Below the pieces are notes generated by a model that ran no database searches, was not told the origin of the DNA, and saw nothing but the letters and a program-made list of their open reading frames with translations. A DNA stretch of 64,000 nucleotides from Pseudisothecium myosuroides (taxonomy: Eukaryota > Streptophyta > Bryopsida > Hypnales > Lembophyllaceae). Position numbers and translations under genes: made by a program. The stretch lies in contig OX637297.1 of NCBI GenBank assembly GCA_951799445.1, positions 14,012,001 to 14,076,000 of the forward strand, in the 5' to 3' direction. Below, one piece after another: positions 1 through 10,310 of the stretch (position 1 is its first letter; each line of letters opens with the position of its first letter).

Positions 1-310
1 TTGGACGTCAATATCAGTTCTCACTTCCCTAATACAACGGAGTCTAACTACGTATTCTCTTGACGACAATGTTTTCACTATCGCACACTGGGCCAGCAAA
101 GACCAACAACAAGGCCACCAAACCAAAACATCGCATGACAGCAAATTCCTGTACAATACCATTGCAGCGACGACAACTCCTAAGGACATTCTTCTGCAAA
201 ACTAAATTACTCAACGATGATACGACGGACCAACCCTTATAGCCATCCCCTGTACTGACCAACGGTTTCCCACACCCGTCCATAGACAAAACTTACGACC
301 TCGCTCAAAA

Positions 311-1320
311 CTACCCGCAAGACAAGGGGAATAAAAAGCACAAACTTGCCTGCTGAGATATTCCTTCATAAGTCGGAGTTGCTGACGCCTCCGTCACTGG
401 GCGCCCGGGCGCTAAGGTTTTTCCACAAGAAGGTTCATCACCCTTGCTCTCAATTTTTGCCTTCAAATACTCCATATCCGCTTGCAATTTTTTCAGGAGC
501 TGCATAGCCTCCAGTATTGCCTGACTTCCATCCTTCGCTCGACTGCTCGCAGAGTTTTCTCCACATCCTGTCCACTGGCTTGCAATTGCCACTGTCCCTG
601 TTGCGCACATTTTGGATCACTATCTTCTTCATCAGAGTCGGGATTCATTACTCGGCCACTCTCAGCAACAACCCTGTTGTGAGTCTTCTTTTTCTTTCCA
701 CCATACCCCTTATCTCATGTCATCTCCGCCTGAACTTCCTCTAGATCCAGAGATCTCCACAACTTCTTTCTCAGGGACTCCCGCACTTCAATTTCACCAC
801 CCGGACCAGTCCGGCCCACATTTTGCCTACAAGCATTAGCGTAGCGTATTGCTACAAACTTCCTCTGGAAATTGGGGCTGTCACATATTTGTTCCAACCT
901 GTTCCATGCGTCCGGGTCCATGGTACTAGGGCACTCTTTTCTAGCCCTGATGAGGTTCATTAGCTCATTCCTCCTCTGCAACACACGGTGACCAACCAAA
1001 GGTAGAAGGAACTTATCAGAAACTACGCCACTGTACTCGAAGTTGTCTGTGAGTCGCTTCTTTAGCATCTGCATTTTACTATGTGGCTGCTGGCGTACGT
1101 CACGGATTGACGGGTCCAGCGCTATAAAAAGCTTGTTCAACTTGGGCTTCCATGCCATCAGTCCATCACCATAGGTCTCCCCCAAATCATTTACCATTAT
1201 GTAGAATGATTTCTTTCCCGCCGCCTCTCACTTGAGCATAGCAACATCTTGTTCTGCTTTTTTCCTCTTTCGATTTGCTTGGGCTTTTGACTCCGTCAGC
1301 ACATTCTTGCTTGTCACTTC
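311..1320 (-). pseudogene. CACTA-associated Transposase_24-like (Ptta/En/Spm) gene, core and decayed 3' part
   Basis: The minus frame from about 1320 to 715 reads as one protein if a TGA at about 1229 is passed (CGA to TGA would explain it). The best-preserved part has a W-x-R-L-E-x-I-C segment, then S-P-N-F-Q-R-K and R-Y-A-N-A-C-R, then an R-x-G-P-G-G stretch. This fits the Transposase_24 (Ptta/En/Spm) family, in which a D-x-W-x-x-L-x-x-x-W region is followed by a basic segment and a T-G-G motif. Proteins of this type are the second product of plant CACTA elements and are thought to bind element ends. After the stop at 715 the coding continues in shifted frames (632-450 and 610-311), ending in a Q-L-L-K-K-L coiled-coil-like stretch, so the 3' part is broken. 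The CACTA assignment is fairly good for the core and weak for the tail. It could also be a stand-alone domesticated relic. Confidence 0.55.
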
Positions 1321-1724
1321 GCTCAACCAACACTGACGACGGAACAATTCATGGGTTGAAACGGGGTAATAGAAGCCAATTTCTTCGTAACCACTCCTTT
1401 TTTTGGACCATTATTGACTGTGTAGCTCAAAGTTTATTAGATTTCTCCAAAATAAAGATGCCCCTTGTTTCATAATTGTTATAGTGACATGTTTGACTAT
1501 TATTTAGTCTTTGATGTCATCATTTAATCTTAATTAAGCACAAAAATAGGGCTGTAACTAGTGCTTTTTACTCCTTTGTTGAATTTGAAATTAGACTATA
1601 TTTAAACTTTTTTATTGAAAGAAATGATATTTTGAATAGAATATGTCATTGTTGACAACTTTGAATCATTTTTAGAACTAATTTTGATGAAATTGATGAA
1701 GTTTTTGAGTAAAACATTCCATCA

Positions 1725-3530
1725 AAATTTCAAAAGAAACCCCAAAAGGAACCTGTTCTCCGTCTTGAGTGGCTCCTAATACCCGGTTTTGACCCTCATT
1801 GAAATCGTCATCGTCAATACCTTCATCGACAGGCATTTCAAGACCCATTGTGCGTCCGTTCCGCGGGTCAACCGTCTCCTGAAAGGAGAAAAATCTTGTC
1901 TCCTTCGATAATGGTTCAACCTAGCGCACAGTGGGCTTCAATGGGCTTTGTACTTGTCCAAGCTGTTGCTCCGGTTCACGGCCACCTCTCGGCACTTTCT
2001 GTGCGCCAACGTCCGCCACATCGTTTTCGTCACCACTGCCTCCTCATGCCTGGCCCACTGCGGACCGTCCGTTGAGTACTCCCTGCGGTCAATAGGTCTT
2101 CGTCTTTGCTCCGGAATTGCGGCTGCCTCCTTCTACATGAAGTTCCTCTGTCCTTTTCGTTTTTGAATACTCTCTGCGCAACTCCAGCAGACCACCTCGT
2201 CAGGCATTCTTTCCTGAATGGTAATGACAGAGACATAGTCTCCGCTGTCTACGAGGACCTCAAAGCGGCCTCAATTCAAGCAGCAGCCATGCAATACAGA
2301 AGAGAGAACAATATTCTCAAAATGCGCATGCAATCCATGGTTTTTCCATGACTACGACTTCGCTCTCTTAAGGATCCACTACGTCATACCTTAGGAGGGT
2401 GTTCAAAGTCATTGTTGGAATTGGATTCCGCTTCCGGATCCGCTGCCGCTGCATGCTTGCGCTCTCCCCTCTCCCAAATGCTTTCATTTCCTGCTGGCTG
2501 TGGCGCTCTACACGGCCCTTCCGGCAATGCTTTCACGACTTCCTCACCAATGCTTTCACGACTTCCTCACCAATGCTTTCACGACTTCCTCACCAATGCT
2601 TTGTGGTGGTTGCTTCTAAACTTCCTCTTCGTCCACATTCTGTGATTGAGAGCACTGCCCTCACTGCAATGACAGTTTCCCAGCATTGCGCGTCTCCCCA
2701 TGGTCTACAGAATTGCTGCCACGCCCATTCACCGCTGCCTTCTTCCTTGCATAAACATTTCATATGTCAAAGATAGGAGGTATGCGTTCTGCTTCACCTA
2801 CTTCACTTTGTAACCGGCAGCAACAACTTCCTCATCCTCTGCGCCGAGTACATTGTACAAGTACGTCTGCCACTGTGGGTCCATGCAAGAAAAGTTGATT
2901 GCTGCTGACTTCTTCGTTGCCACGCTTAACTCCACACATTTGCTACAACTTGTTTTCCTTCACGTATTTAAGAGACCACTTCCTCTACGTGCCTGCATGG
3001 CATACGTGGATGTCCGCACATTCCTAATTCCCCCACTCCGGTTTCTGCACTTGACCATCAAAATACAAACCGCAGGAAACGCACAATAGCCTCACAAATT
3101 ACCTAAAAAGTGACTGTTGTCTTTTTCCGTTGACATTGTAGCCGGTGACTGCTTCTTCAAACTTTGCAGAAGAAGGTATTCTTTCTCGGTTATGACAAAC
3201 ATCGAATCACCTTTGAAAGGTCTCTTCTTCTAACCCCTTGATTTTGTGTTAGCTGCCTCTTCCGCGACGGTGACGACAGCCTTTCCTCTGTTGACGATTG
3301 GAGGATGTGCAAGCTCTCCTCTATTGGGCCTGCATTCTGGAATTGCATTTGACTGCTCGCGTGTTCCACCTCCCTGCCTTGTTAGCGCTTTTGTTTTCAA
3401 TTTCTTCACCGACCCCCATCTCTCAAAACCATCCTTGTCATGGCCGTCATCCTCAGGAAAACCCATTGTAGGCACACCCTGCAAACGTGAAGTCCATCGA
3501 CTAGAGAATTCAGTTGCTGTCTGAAAAGCT
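1725..3530 (-). pseudogene. Upstream exons of the same decayed minus-strand gene
   Basis: Three protein-like stretches lie upstream, in transcript order. 3530-3103 is basic and proline/glycine-rich, holds K-K-L-K-T-K-A-L-T, has one TAG, and ends at an AG/GTAATT donor. 2775-2400 holds E-R-G-E-R-K-H and an acidic, Asn/Ser-rich end, with TGA and TAG inside, and ends at AAG/GTATGA. 2160-1725 holds G-L-E-M-P-V-D-E-G-I-D-D-D-D-F, again with TAG/TGA inside. All the stops fit CAG to TAG or CGA to TGA. The low-complexity acidic/basic texture suits the linker regions of CACTA accessory proteins, but no named domain is visible. That these are exons of the 311-1320 gene is inferred from strand, spacing and splice-like ends. 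The 1330-1725 gap is AT-rich and shows no coding. Confidence 0.4.
2526..2594. repeat. Perfect 23-bp tandem triplication
   Basis: Three identical 23-bp units, each beginning AATGCTTTCACG, lie head to tail at 2526-2548, 2549-2571 and 2572-2594. The unit lies inside a minus-strand reading frame. With one unit the frame continues; the 46 extra bases shift it. Perfect identity suggests a recent event. Confidence 0.9.
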
Positions 3531-4019
3531 CTACAATTCACAAAACGCTGTTGTAACACGACAGAAGGGGCGAACCTACAAGCAGTGCTAGTATAGTGAG
3601 AACTCAGTGACAACCAAGGCATCATGACCACGCTCGCTGTGAAGCTGCGAACGACATCCTTGCATAGGGTGTTGCAGATGCTAGGAAAAATTTCAAACTT
3701 CACTTGTGCATGGCCCAGGGTGGGATCCTCAGCCCGCACACCACAGCCGCTGCCCAGTAATCCACCTATGCCGGCCATGGCGAACACAATGACGGTTCCA
3801 ATCTTCTAACACTTCCATGGCGCTGTCAGTGATTATACGCGACCGATAGAGACATGACATCACATATGGACAACCAAACACTCATATGCCACAAATGCAA
3901 CTCTACAAGTCTTCACATGTGCAGAGGTTTTTCGTCGCTGACGTATTAAGTGTATGGGGCTTCGCATATATAAAACCGTGACTCTGTGGCAGTGAATTTG
4001 TCCTCCACCATCGCTACAC

Positions 4020-4825
4020 ACACTCACTCGTACAGCCAGTGGTCATACTTTTCCTCCCAAGCATCAAAGGGGTAGAAACCGTCATAAAACCAAGACATGC
4101 AGTAGATGCTCTTGTTGTAAACGTCGTCTATTGTGTTTCGCATGAAGTCTTTTCCACCAATTATTCCACGGTCAAAGTAGTAACTGTGCTCGGTGTACTA
4201 AAGCACCAAGTCCTCCAAGTACGCGGCATGGTTGTCTTCATACTGATCGAAAGGGTCTTCTTGACAGGGTTTGTCACACTCCCCCACGGATTCAACATCA
4301 CATTCACTATCCTTTTCCGACGTCCAGTCCATGCTAGAGAGTTGCTTGGTAGTTCCTAAGAATGTCATTTGCCAGCCACACACTGGGACGTCATAGCCGT
4401 CATCTTCAGAAACAACGAGGAATCGTTGCATGTTTCTCACATTCCAATTCCATAAACGTCCACTGTGTCCTACCTATGACAACAACAACAGCTTCATATC
4501 CCGAACATTGACGCACACAACTACACAGACATCTAGAAGTGCAACGAAGCTTTCCAGGCATTGATGTAGACATACCGGCCAGTACATGCAACAGCGGCTT
4601 CAGAAAGGGCGGAAACGAAACAACTGCGACAACACATTCCTCGCACACAAACACTTTGGAAGGGCTGCATACATGCCGGAATCTTGTCTTCCACAGAAGC
4701 AAACTGAGAACTATTCTGCCGCCATATACACGTAGGCCAGCCATACTAGGACTACTAGTCGCTTCCTCTTCCTCACTCACACACAAAACAGAGTCATTGA
4801 GCATTGTGTACTTCAAAGTGAGCAA
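4020..4825 (-). pseudogene. Unrecognised acidic minus-strand coding remnant
   Basis: Two minus-strand open stretches (4825-4406 and 4440-4198) are followed, after a TAG at 4200-4198, by more open frame to about 4025. The later part looks protein-like: E-C-D-K-P-C-Q-E-D-P-F-D-Q-Y, then, past the stop, Y-Y-F-D-R-G-I-I-G-G-K-D-F and aromatic-rich W-F-Y-D-G-F-Y-P. I recognise no family. It lies upstream of, and on the same strand as, the Transposase_24-like exons, so it may be a 5' exon set of that element. The GAG-to-TAG or CAG-to-TAG origin of the stop is unclear. No function is claimed. Confidence 0.3.
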
Positions 4826-4829
4826 CTCC

Positions 4830-5530
4830 TTCCCGTTCGAACTACTTCTAGGACATAGTCAACAGCGACACTGCTCCGTCTCCCACAGCTTGTTCTCTCT
4901 CTGTACTATGATATGACAAACAATGAATGTGCTCTCCCTTCTCTGAAAATAGAGTGTCTCTTCTCAAGAGAGGGTGAGTGTGTTACTCTGCTTTTCCAAA
5001 GAGGATACCCAGCATGGCGCACCTGTTTTTTTCCGCCCACGTCAAATTTACTTTGTCGAGGTTTGTCGGTTTGTCTTTGTTCTCTATTATTTTGTATAAG
5101 ACACAAGCTATCAATTCTTACAACATCCCTTTCCAAAAAGCAATATCCCTTACATGGCTGTCCCAACACAGTTGGAGAGCAAGACCTATGCAATCATTTG
5201 AATAGAGGACCGACGGTGACCGAAATTCTACAGGATTTCACTGTTCACAGAGGACAAGAAATACAAACCCATTTAAACAGTCCGACGGAATATTAAATAA
5301 TTGGAACTTCATACAATGACTACACGGGAGCTAATATTGTTGTACACGTTTGCTGGAAAACCCTAATAACAATTGAGCAAACTCTCCAAATTTGCTCTAC
5401 GTTGTCACCACTTCAGTGACCTACGCAATACCGTCTATGCGTTGTATAGTTGCTTGCATTCAATCTTCCCAGCTTCCCAGCAATGCGACAAGCAATTCCG
5501 TGCCGACAATTGAGGATCTACGTTGTAGCA
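4830..5530. other. Spacer without recognisable gene
   Basis: Mixed-composition spacer between the minus-strand remnant and the next unit. I see no conserved domain on either strand and only short chance frames. Confidence 0.5.
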
Positions 5531-5535
5531 ATTTT

Positions 5536-5556
5536 GGGTTTAGGGTTTAGGGTTTA
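5536..5556 (+). repeat. Interstitial plant telomere-type repeat (three units)
   Basis: Three perfect GGGTTTA units, the plant telomere repeat, in an internal position. Short runs like this (telo-boxes) are also common in plant promoters. It lies about 300 bp upstream of a TATA box, so a regulatory reading is as likely as a telomere relic. Confidence 0.85.
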
Positions 5557-5843
5557 GGTTTTTGATTCCCCTGCTTCACGTACAGTCGTGGAAGCAGTCG
5601 CCCCGTATTGACGTTGTCGCAATGTGAATTTTTGTTTTTTGTAAGTTATCTAAACCTTGGAACGGAAAGCGTGATCTGGGATCCGGAATTGAGTAAGAGA
5701 TAACGGAAAACCAGAAATTAACTACGGAACGGAATAGGTGACAATCCGGATTTGATCTGAATCTAAACCGGATTAGAATTGGAGCGGATCTGAGTTGGAA
5801 CGGATTGGATCAAGAATGGATTTGGTCATGATGGCAGATCAGA

Positions 5844-5853
5844 CTATAAATAG
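5844..5853 (+). promoter_or_regulatory. TATA box of a retroelement-like unit
   Basis: CTATAAATAG is a close match to the plant Pol II TATA consensus. About 270 bp downstream is the first ATG of a protein-like frame at 6125. A GT-rich leader (GTGTGTGCGTG, near 5965) lies between. The upstream 5650-5840 is rich in CCGGAT/GGATTG words that recur around 33.25-34.1 kb, so this may be an LTR-type or promoter region of the same element class. Confidence 0.5.
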
Positions 5854-6124
5854 GCTGACCAATCCAGTTGCCACTCTTTTTCAAATTTCTTTTGCGGAAA
5901 TCGCTCTCCAGCGCATACTTAGCTTCCTTCTCCAGCGATTTGCTCCCTTGTTCTGTGAGTTTGTGTGTGCGTGTGTGTGTGAGGGCGCGCAGCGCTTTAG
6001 TGTTTGTTGCAGGTTTAGAGGTATTCCGGTTGAGATCGGAAGAGCGAAGGTGAGAAACGAGACGTGCGGCTAGGAGAGGGAAAGGTAGCCTCAGTTAGAA
6101 TCCGGTTTAGCACAGCTCGTGTCC

Positions 6125-6439
6125 ATGCCTCAGCTCCGCAAGAGTAGAGCAGGGCCGTCTAGTTCCTCCGCAGTAGAAGTTAAACTCCGGAAGGTGTGTC
6201 CGATTATTCCAGCAGACGAGAAGGAAAAGGACAACCTAATAGAGGATCTTGCCAAGATGGGTTGCGGAGGACTGATCGATAAACCCTGGGAACACTATAT
6301 TCAATATTTTGAGAGAGTCGGCCCCTCTCAAAATAGCATTACCCATATAGACGTCCAAAAATTGAATTTTGAGTTTAGCAAATTTAGGATGATAAACACT
6401 AAGCTCATTAGTTGTAAAGTAAAATTTCCATTAAAATGA
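6125..6439 (+). CDS. First coding piece of a retroelement-like protein (partial)
   Basis: The first ATG after the TATA box opens a frame with a basic, Ser-rich start (M-P-Q-L-R-K-S-R-A-G-P, then S-S-S-S) and E-K-E-K-D-N-L-I-E-D-L. The first 65 or so codons look protein-like. After Q-Y-F-E-R-V the composition turns random and AT-rich, so the real coding probably ends at a lost splice site or deletion there. By composition it could be the N-terminus of the gag-like protein at 31.6-33.2 kb, which lacks a clear start, but I cannot show overlap. Function unknown. Confidence 0.35.
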   Translation: MPQLRKSRAGPSSSSAVEVKLRKVCPIIPADEKEKDNLIEDLAKMGCGGLIDKPWEHYIQYFERVGPSQNSITHIDVQKLNFEFSKFRMINTKLISCKVKFPLK

Positions 6440-6543
6440 GAGTTACTATACTCAGTAAGTCTTTAAACATATACAATTCAGTATAATAATCGTTTTTCAA
6501 TTTATATAAGTGAAGATCATGCCATCTATTGAACACCAAGTTA

Positions 6544-6612
6544 TGAGGTCCACAGTTGGTTGTACGGGAATGCTTATCTCATTCAAGCGGTTCGAGTTCG
6601 ATTCTAGTTGAG
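6544..6612 (+). mobile_element. tRNA-like SINE head (Pol III A- and B-box-like)
   Basis: GGTCCACAGTTGG resembles a Pol III A box, and GAGTTCGATTC about 45 bp later resembles a B box (GGTTCGANTCC type). Between them GAATG and CATTC can pair around a 7-base loop, like an anticodon arm. The acceptor stem is not kept, so this is a tRNA-derived SINE or relic, not a working tRNA. No clear poly(A) tail or target duplication is visible. Confidence 0.35.
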
Positions 6613-6614
6613 TT

Positions 6615-7180
6615 TGGACGAGCACCTATGAAATATACATGACTTGGTGCTGCTAAGTAAACTTTGTAGGTAGAAAAGTTGTAACAACATAGAAGCCCCT
6701 ATCCCAAAATGTGACAAGTGCTTAACACGTTAACAAAATAAAATGTGGTAATACCTACTACCATTTTTATCAATTCTTTCAGATATTGAAATGCATTTTC
6801 TATAGTCAATTTAGAAGAAAACTAAAGTCAATCATAGAAAGATGTAAAGGTAGAATGCAATAATAAAATATATTCATATATAAATGCAATTGCTTCACAA
6901 AAACAATTAATACACTGTCTTGAAATCGTGATTCCAATGGAAATCCATAAGGTTAAATCAAAACATACAAACTTATACTATTTATTGTATACCACGCAAC
7001 ATAGAATTTCTATTGCTTATGGAAAGCAAATCTATAGTATAAAAACACTTAACACGCAAATATATTACGTCTCTTGTATGACGCAGAATACAAAATTCTA
7101 TAAGAAAACCAGAAGCATTACCTACACAATATAAAAGCAAAGTATTACTATAGAATGAACTGAGTAGAGTAATATTTATG
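6615..7180. other. AT-rich spacer
   Basis: AT-rich sequence with only short chance frames between the SINE-like piece and the 3' end of the minus-strand DUF7869 gene. No gene seen. Confidence 0.5.
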
Positions 7181-7181
7181 C

Positions 7182-10022
7182 TCAAGTGGAATTCAAGGCA
7201 GCTAAACTGTCGTGAATCACTTCAATTTGAGCGGCCGGGATCTTCAGCTTACACTGAGTCGTGTCCTTCTTGATCTGTGACTTCCATGCAGTCATCAAGG
7301 AATCTGTATGCTCCCAAATAGGATGGAGAGCTTCGTCAACCTTCCAGCGTAATCCTCCTGTAGAATCCCAACCAGTGTAGAATTCTTGAATGTTTCGGTT
7401 TCTTGATGTAGGCTTGAAATACTGAATGAGCACAGAATTGGGTTCTTCGGGGTTGCAATTTGGATCAGACAACGCTCTTGCAATCCAAACAGGCCTTGCA
7501 TCGCCATCCGCGGGACGAATAGCAAGAAAGTATCCTGCATAGACATCACGCATTACCCGAAAGGATTGTTGTGGGCGATCGCGTAATTGCCCAACATAGA
7601 TGTCATCCTCTGCAAACTCTTCCCGAATCTCACCATTATCTTCAAACTGATCTTCAATCGTCGGTGCAACACGAGTGGATGGCCAAAAGCCATCTTTCAA
7701 AGAAGATGGAGGTTCAATAGGTTCATGCAACACTGCTTTCACTACTTGCCAATAGTATATTAAATGCTCATACCGTCTTCTGTACTCCCCAGTTTGGTCT
7801 TCATTGGACAATTTCTCCCAATAATTGATGAATCCCGTTAAACCCTTGAATATGTCATCAACACCTCTCATGGGGCGTGAAAAAATGGGGACCGGCTCTC
7901 CACACGGCCACAAACTCCAACCTTCAGAGTCTTCTTGCCATAATTTAATGCCTCCACCTTCTTTAGGAAGCCAGTCTACATCCGTGCATAGAAGCTTGTA
8001 CTTCATGACTGGGCAGTCATTTGACTCCAGGTAGAATTTGTATTGTTGAGCCTTGGTGTGCCCAACAAGAGACTCGTCTCCCTCCATGATGAATCCCTGA
8101 ATGAAAGCCTTAAAATCAGGCACTTCTTCTACAAGATGGGGAATTGTAGGAACCGATTCTACTTCCATGAAGGACTTCATAAGTGAAGGAATGGTGGAAA
8201 AGTTTTCTTTCTTCAGCAACATGCTCCACCTCCCAAACAGTGCATCGATATCATCGTGAGTATGTCCCACGAGCATGAAATTCACATACACTTCCCGAAA
8301 AAAAATTTTGGCAACAAGAAGGGACCAGAAGCAAAACACAAATCTATTCTTATTATCACCAGTAGCATTGTCCATCTGAACATTCAAAATCGGAGGGAGT
8401 GACAGCCCTAAAATTGGGATCTCTGGAGCTGGTCAAAGAGATGTCTTGCAAATGTGATCTCCTTGTAGAACTGCATCAAAAAGAGGAGCTGATCTGGAGC
8501 CAACAAACAACTCCCTGGAGGAATACTTTGGAGGCAATTCCAAATCTCGCAACAACTTAGCAAAGGAGCCGATTGTGTAGTTGGAATCATGAGAGAAGAT
8601 GTCCAGGCCATAATGGGCATAACGGACATCACCATGACCGTGGGCTATCATACCGGTTACAGATACAGGCAACTTGATTAGACCATCAATAGCCTTATGT
8701 TTGTGGGAGAAAACGGGGGAAGCGGTCTTGGCATGATCCATTTTATCATGCATGATCGTCAAGCACTCATGTGGGTAGGAACTTGACCTGTAACGATTTG
8801 CATAATACAATTCCTTGTATGCCCTAGCAACAACCAAATGCAAATCTAACTTCTTGGCCCATGTTAAAGTTGATTGAGACCCAGCAGGTGCACTTCTCCT
8901 AAGTGAATGGTATCTATCACATGTGGAACAACGTGCAAAATTGTCTCCAGGTTTCTTAGCGTCAAACTCTGAAAAGTTAACCTTCCTGATCTTGCTCAAA
9001 TTGGATGTAGATACTTCTTTCAATCCAAAGACCGTGTTCACAGAGTTAATTTCAGGAATAGCTTCCTTCCATTTCCACGTAGCTGGAAGAATCATGGAGA
9101 CTACCTTCTCGCCCGACTTCAGCGTCCGAGTACGGTGAGGCATGTGATCAGCGTTCTTCTCTAGAATGCACTTCAAAGTGGCAGTGGCTTGCTCAGTGTG
9201 CTTCCGAGGCTTCCGCAAACCAGTATTTCCATGGGGCTGGGCATTGAAACCCTGGTCTGCATATCCTTGGAAACGATGAAAAGTTGCTTCCGATACTTCA
9301 GCAATATGCCTCCAAGCAGACACACAAACATCTATACCCTCCACGGTGACCATCCTCTTTCCTTGCGTATCACGATGAACTTGTCTATGAACATCAAGCT
9401 TCATGTGGTATCGAAACTTATACGATGTGTCTCGATACATACGCTCTCGAAAAGCTCTAATTTTGTCTCTGGAAAACGGTTGAACGCAGTTGTTGACACA
9501 GCAAGTGTTGCTTGAAACACTATTTATGGAGTCTTGAGTGAGAAGAGCTTTGGCCTTCACACAAGTTTCTCTTGGCGGGTTCCTCACTGTACTCGTATAC
9601 CCTGTGCTCCGTGTCGACAGAGGAGCCAAAAGAGCTGCCTGACGACAATTGTAATTGTAACGGAGCTCATGATTCCGAAGACTTGCACCATTATAGAACA
9701 CGTTCTCAATCGGCCACGCACGGACTGAAAACCTCCATTCACCTGGAACATGATTGGTATCTAACGTCTTTGAGATTTGAACGGCAACATAAGAGTCGCC
9801 AAGTGCACCTGTAGCGCCAACTACAAGCTCAGAGCTTACACTGTGACAGATCCCTTCCGCTACTACAAGACCACCCTCATTGAGAAGTGTTACTAACTTT
9901 GTGCTCCAAAGACTTCGTGGAACACCTTCGCATTCGGGAATATCCAATGCCTCCTCTGGATGAACTTGGACATTGTCATCTGAATAGTTATCCTCCGCTT
10001 CGTTCACTCTTGCTGGGTTCAT
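7182..10022 (-). CDS. DUF7869-type protein, probable transposase, one in-frame TGA
   Basis: A single minus frame of 946 codons starts at the ATG at 10022 and is broken only by TGA at 8435-8433 (codon 530), where CGA would fit; both halves are in phase. The N-terminal half has a C-C-V-N-N-C motif near residue 175, a basic R-A-F-R-E-R-M-Y segment after it, and a second Cys pair, C-S-T-C-D-R-Y-H. The C-terminal half has V-Q-M-D-N-A-T-G-D-N-K-N (Asp551) and, 36 residues on, G-H-T-H-D-D-I-D-A-L-F-G-R-W. This pair marks the DUF7869 family, found in streptophytes and some animals. Acidic residues in D-N-x-x-x-x-N-K-N and H-T-H-x-D-I-D would suit an RNase-H-like nuclease fold; the transposase role is inference. 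A large palindrome array starts about 290 bp upstream of the ATG. Another truncated copy lies at 53.6-54.4 kb, showing the gene is repetitive. The TGA could be decay or recent silencing. Confidence 0.75.
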
Positions 10023-10310
10023 GATCTGTTCACCAAATCAAAGATGATCTCAATCGCCAACTTGACACAGAAAATATGGGCGTTGTACTGGGACGGAGTT
10101 TTCTATTTTGAACAAGCAAAACATATACTCCATAAGTCATAAGAAAGGCTAGTACTTAGTCACTATAACTCATTTACAATTATGGTGAGCAAAGGTGATA
10201 TAGCTACTTCCTGAAAGTGCTATATTACCTGCAGTCTAGCTAAATGAAATAATTTCATCAAGTCGTATTCACTTCAAGTGGAGTTGGTTCAAAATAAAAT
10301 GCAAGTCGTA
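10023..10310 (-). promoter_or_regulatory. Putative promoter region of the DUF7869 gene
   Basis: This short region separates the ATG at 10022 from the palindrome array. A degenerate palindrome (TTCACTTCAAGTGGAG) lies at 10269-10289, the copy nearest the gene. No certain TATA box is visible. The position of the array suggests protein binding at the element's promoter or subterminal region, which is inference. Confidence 0.35.
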
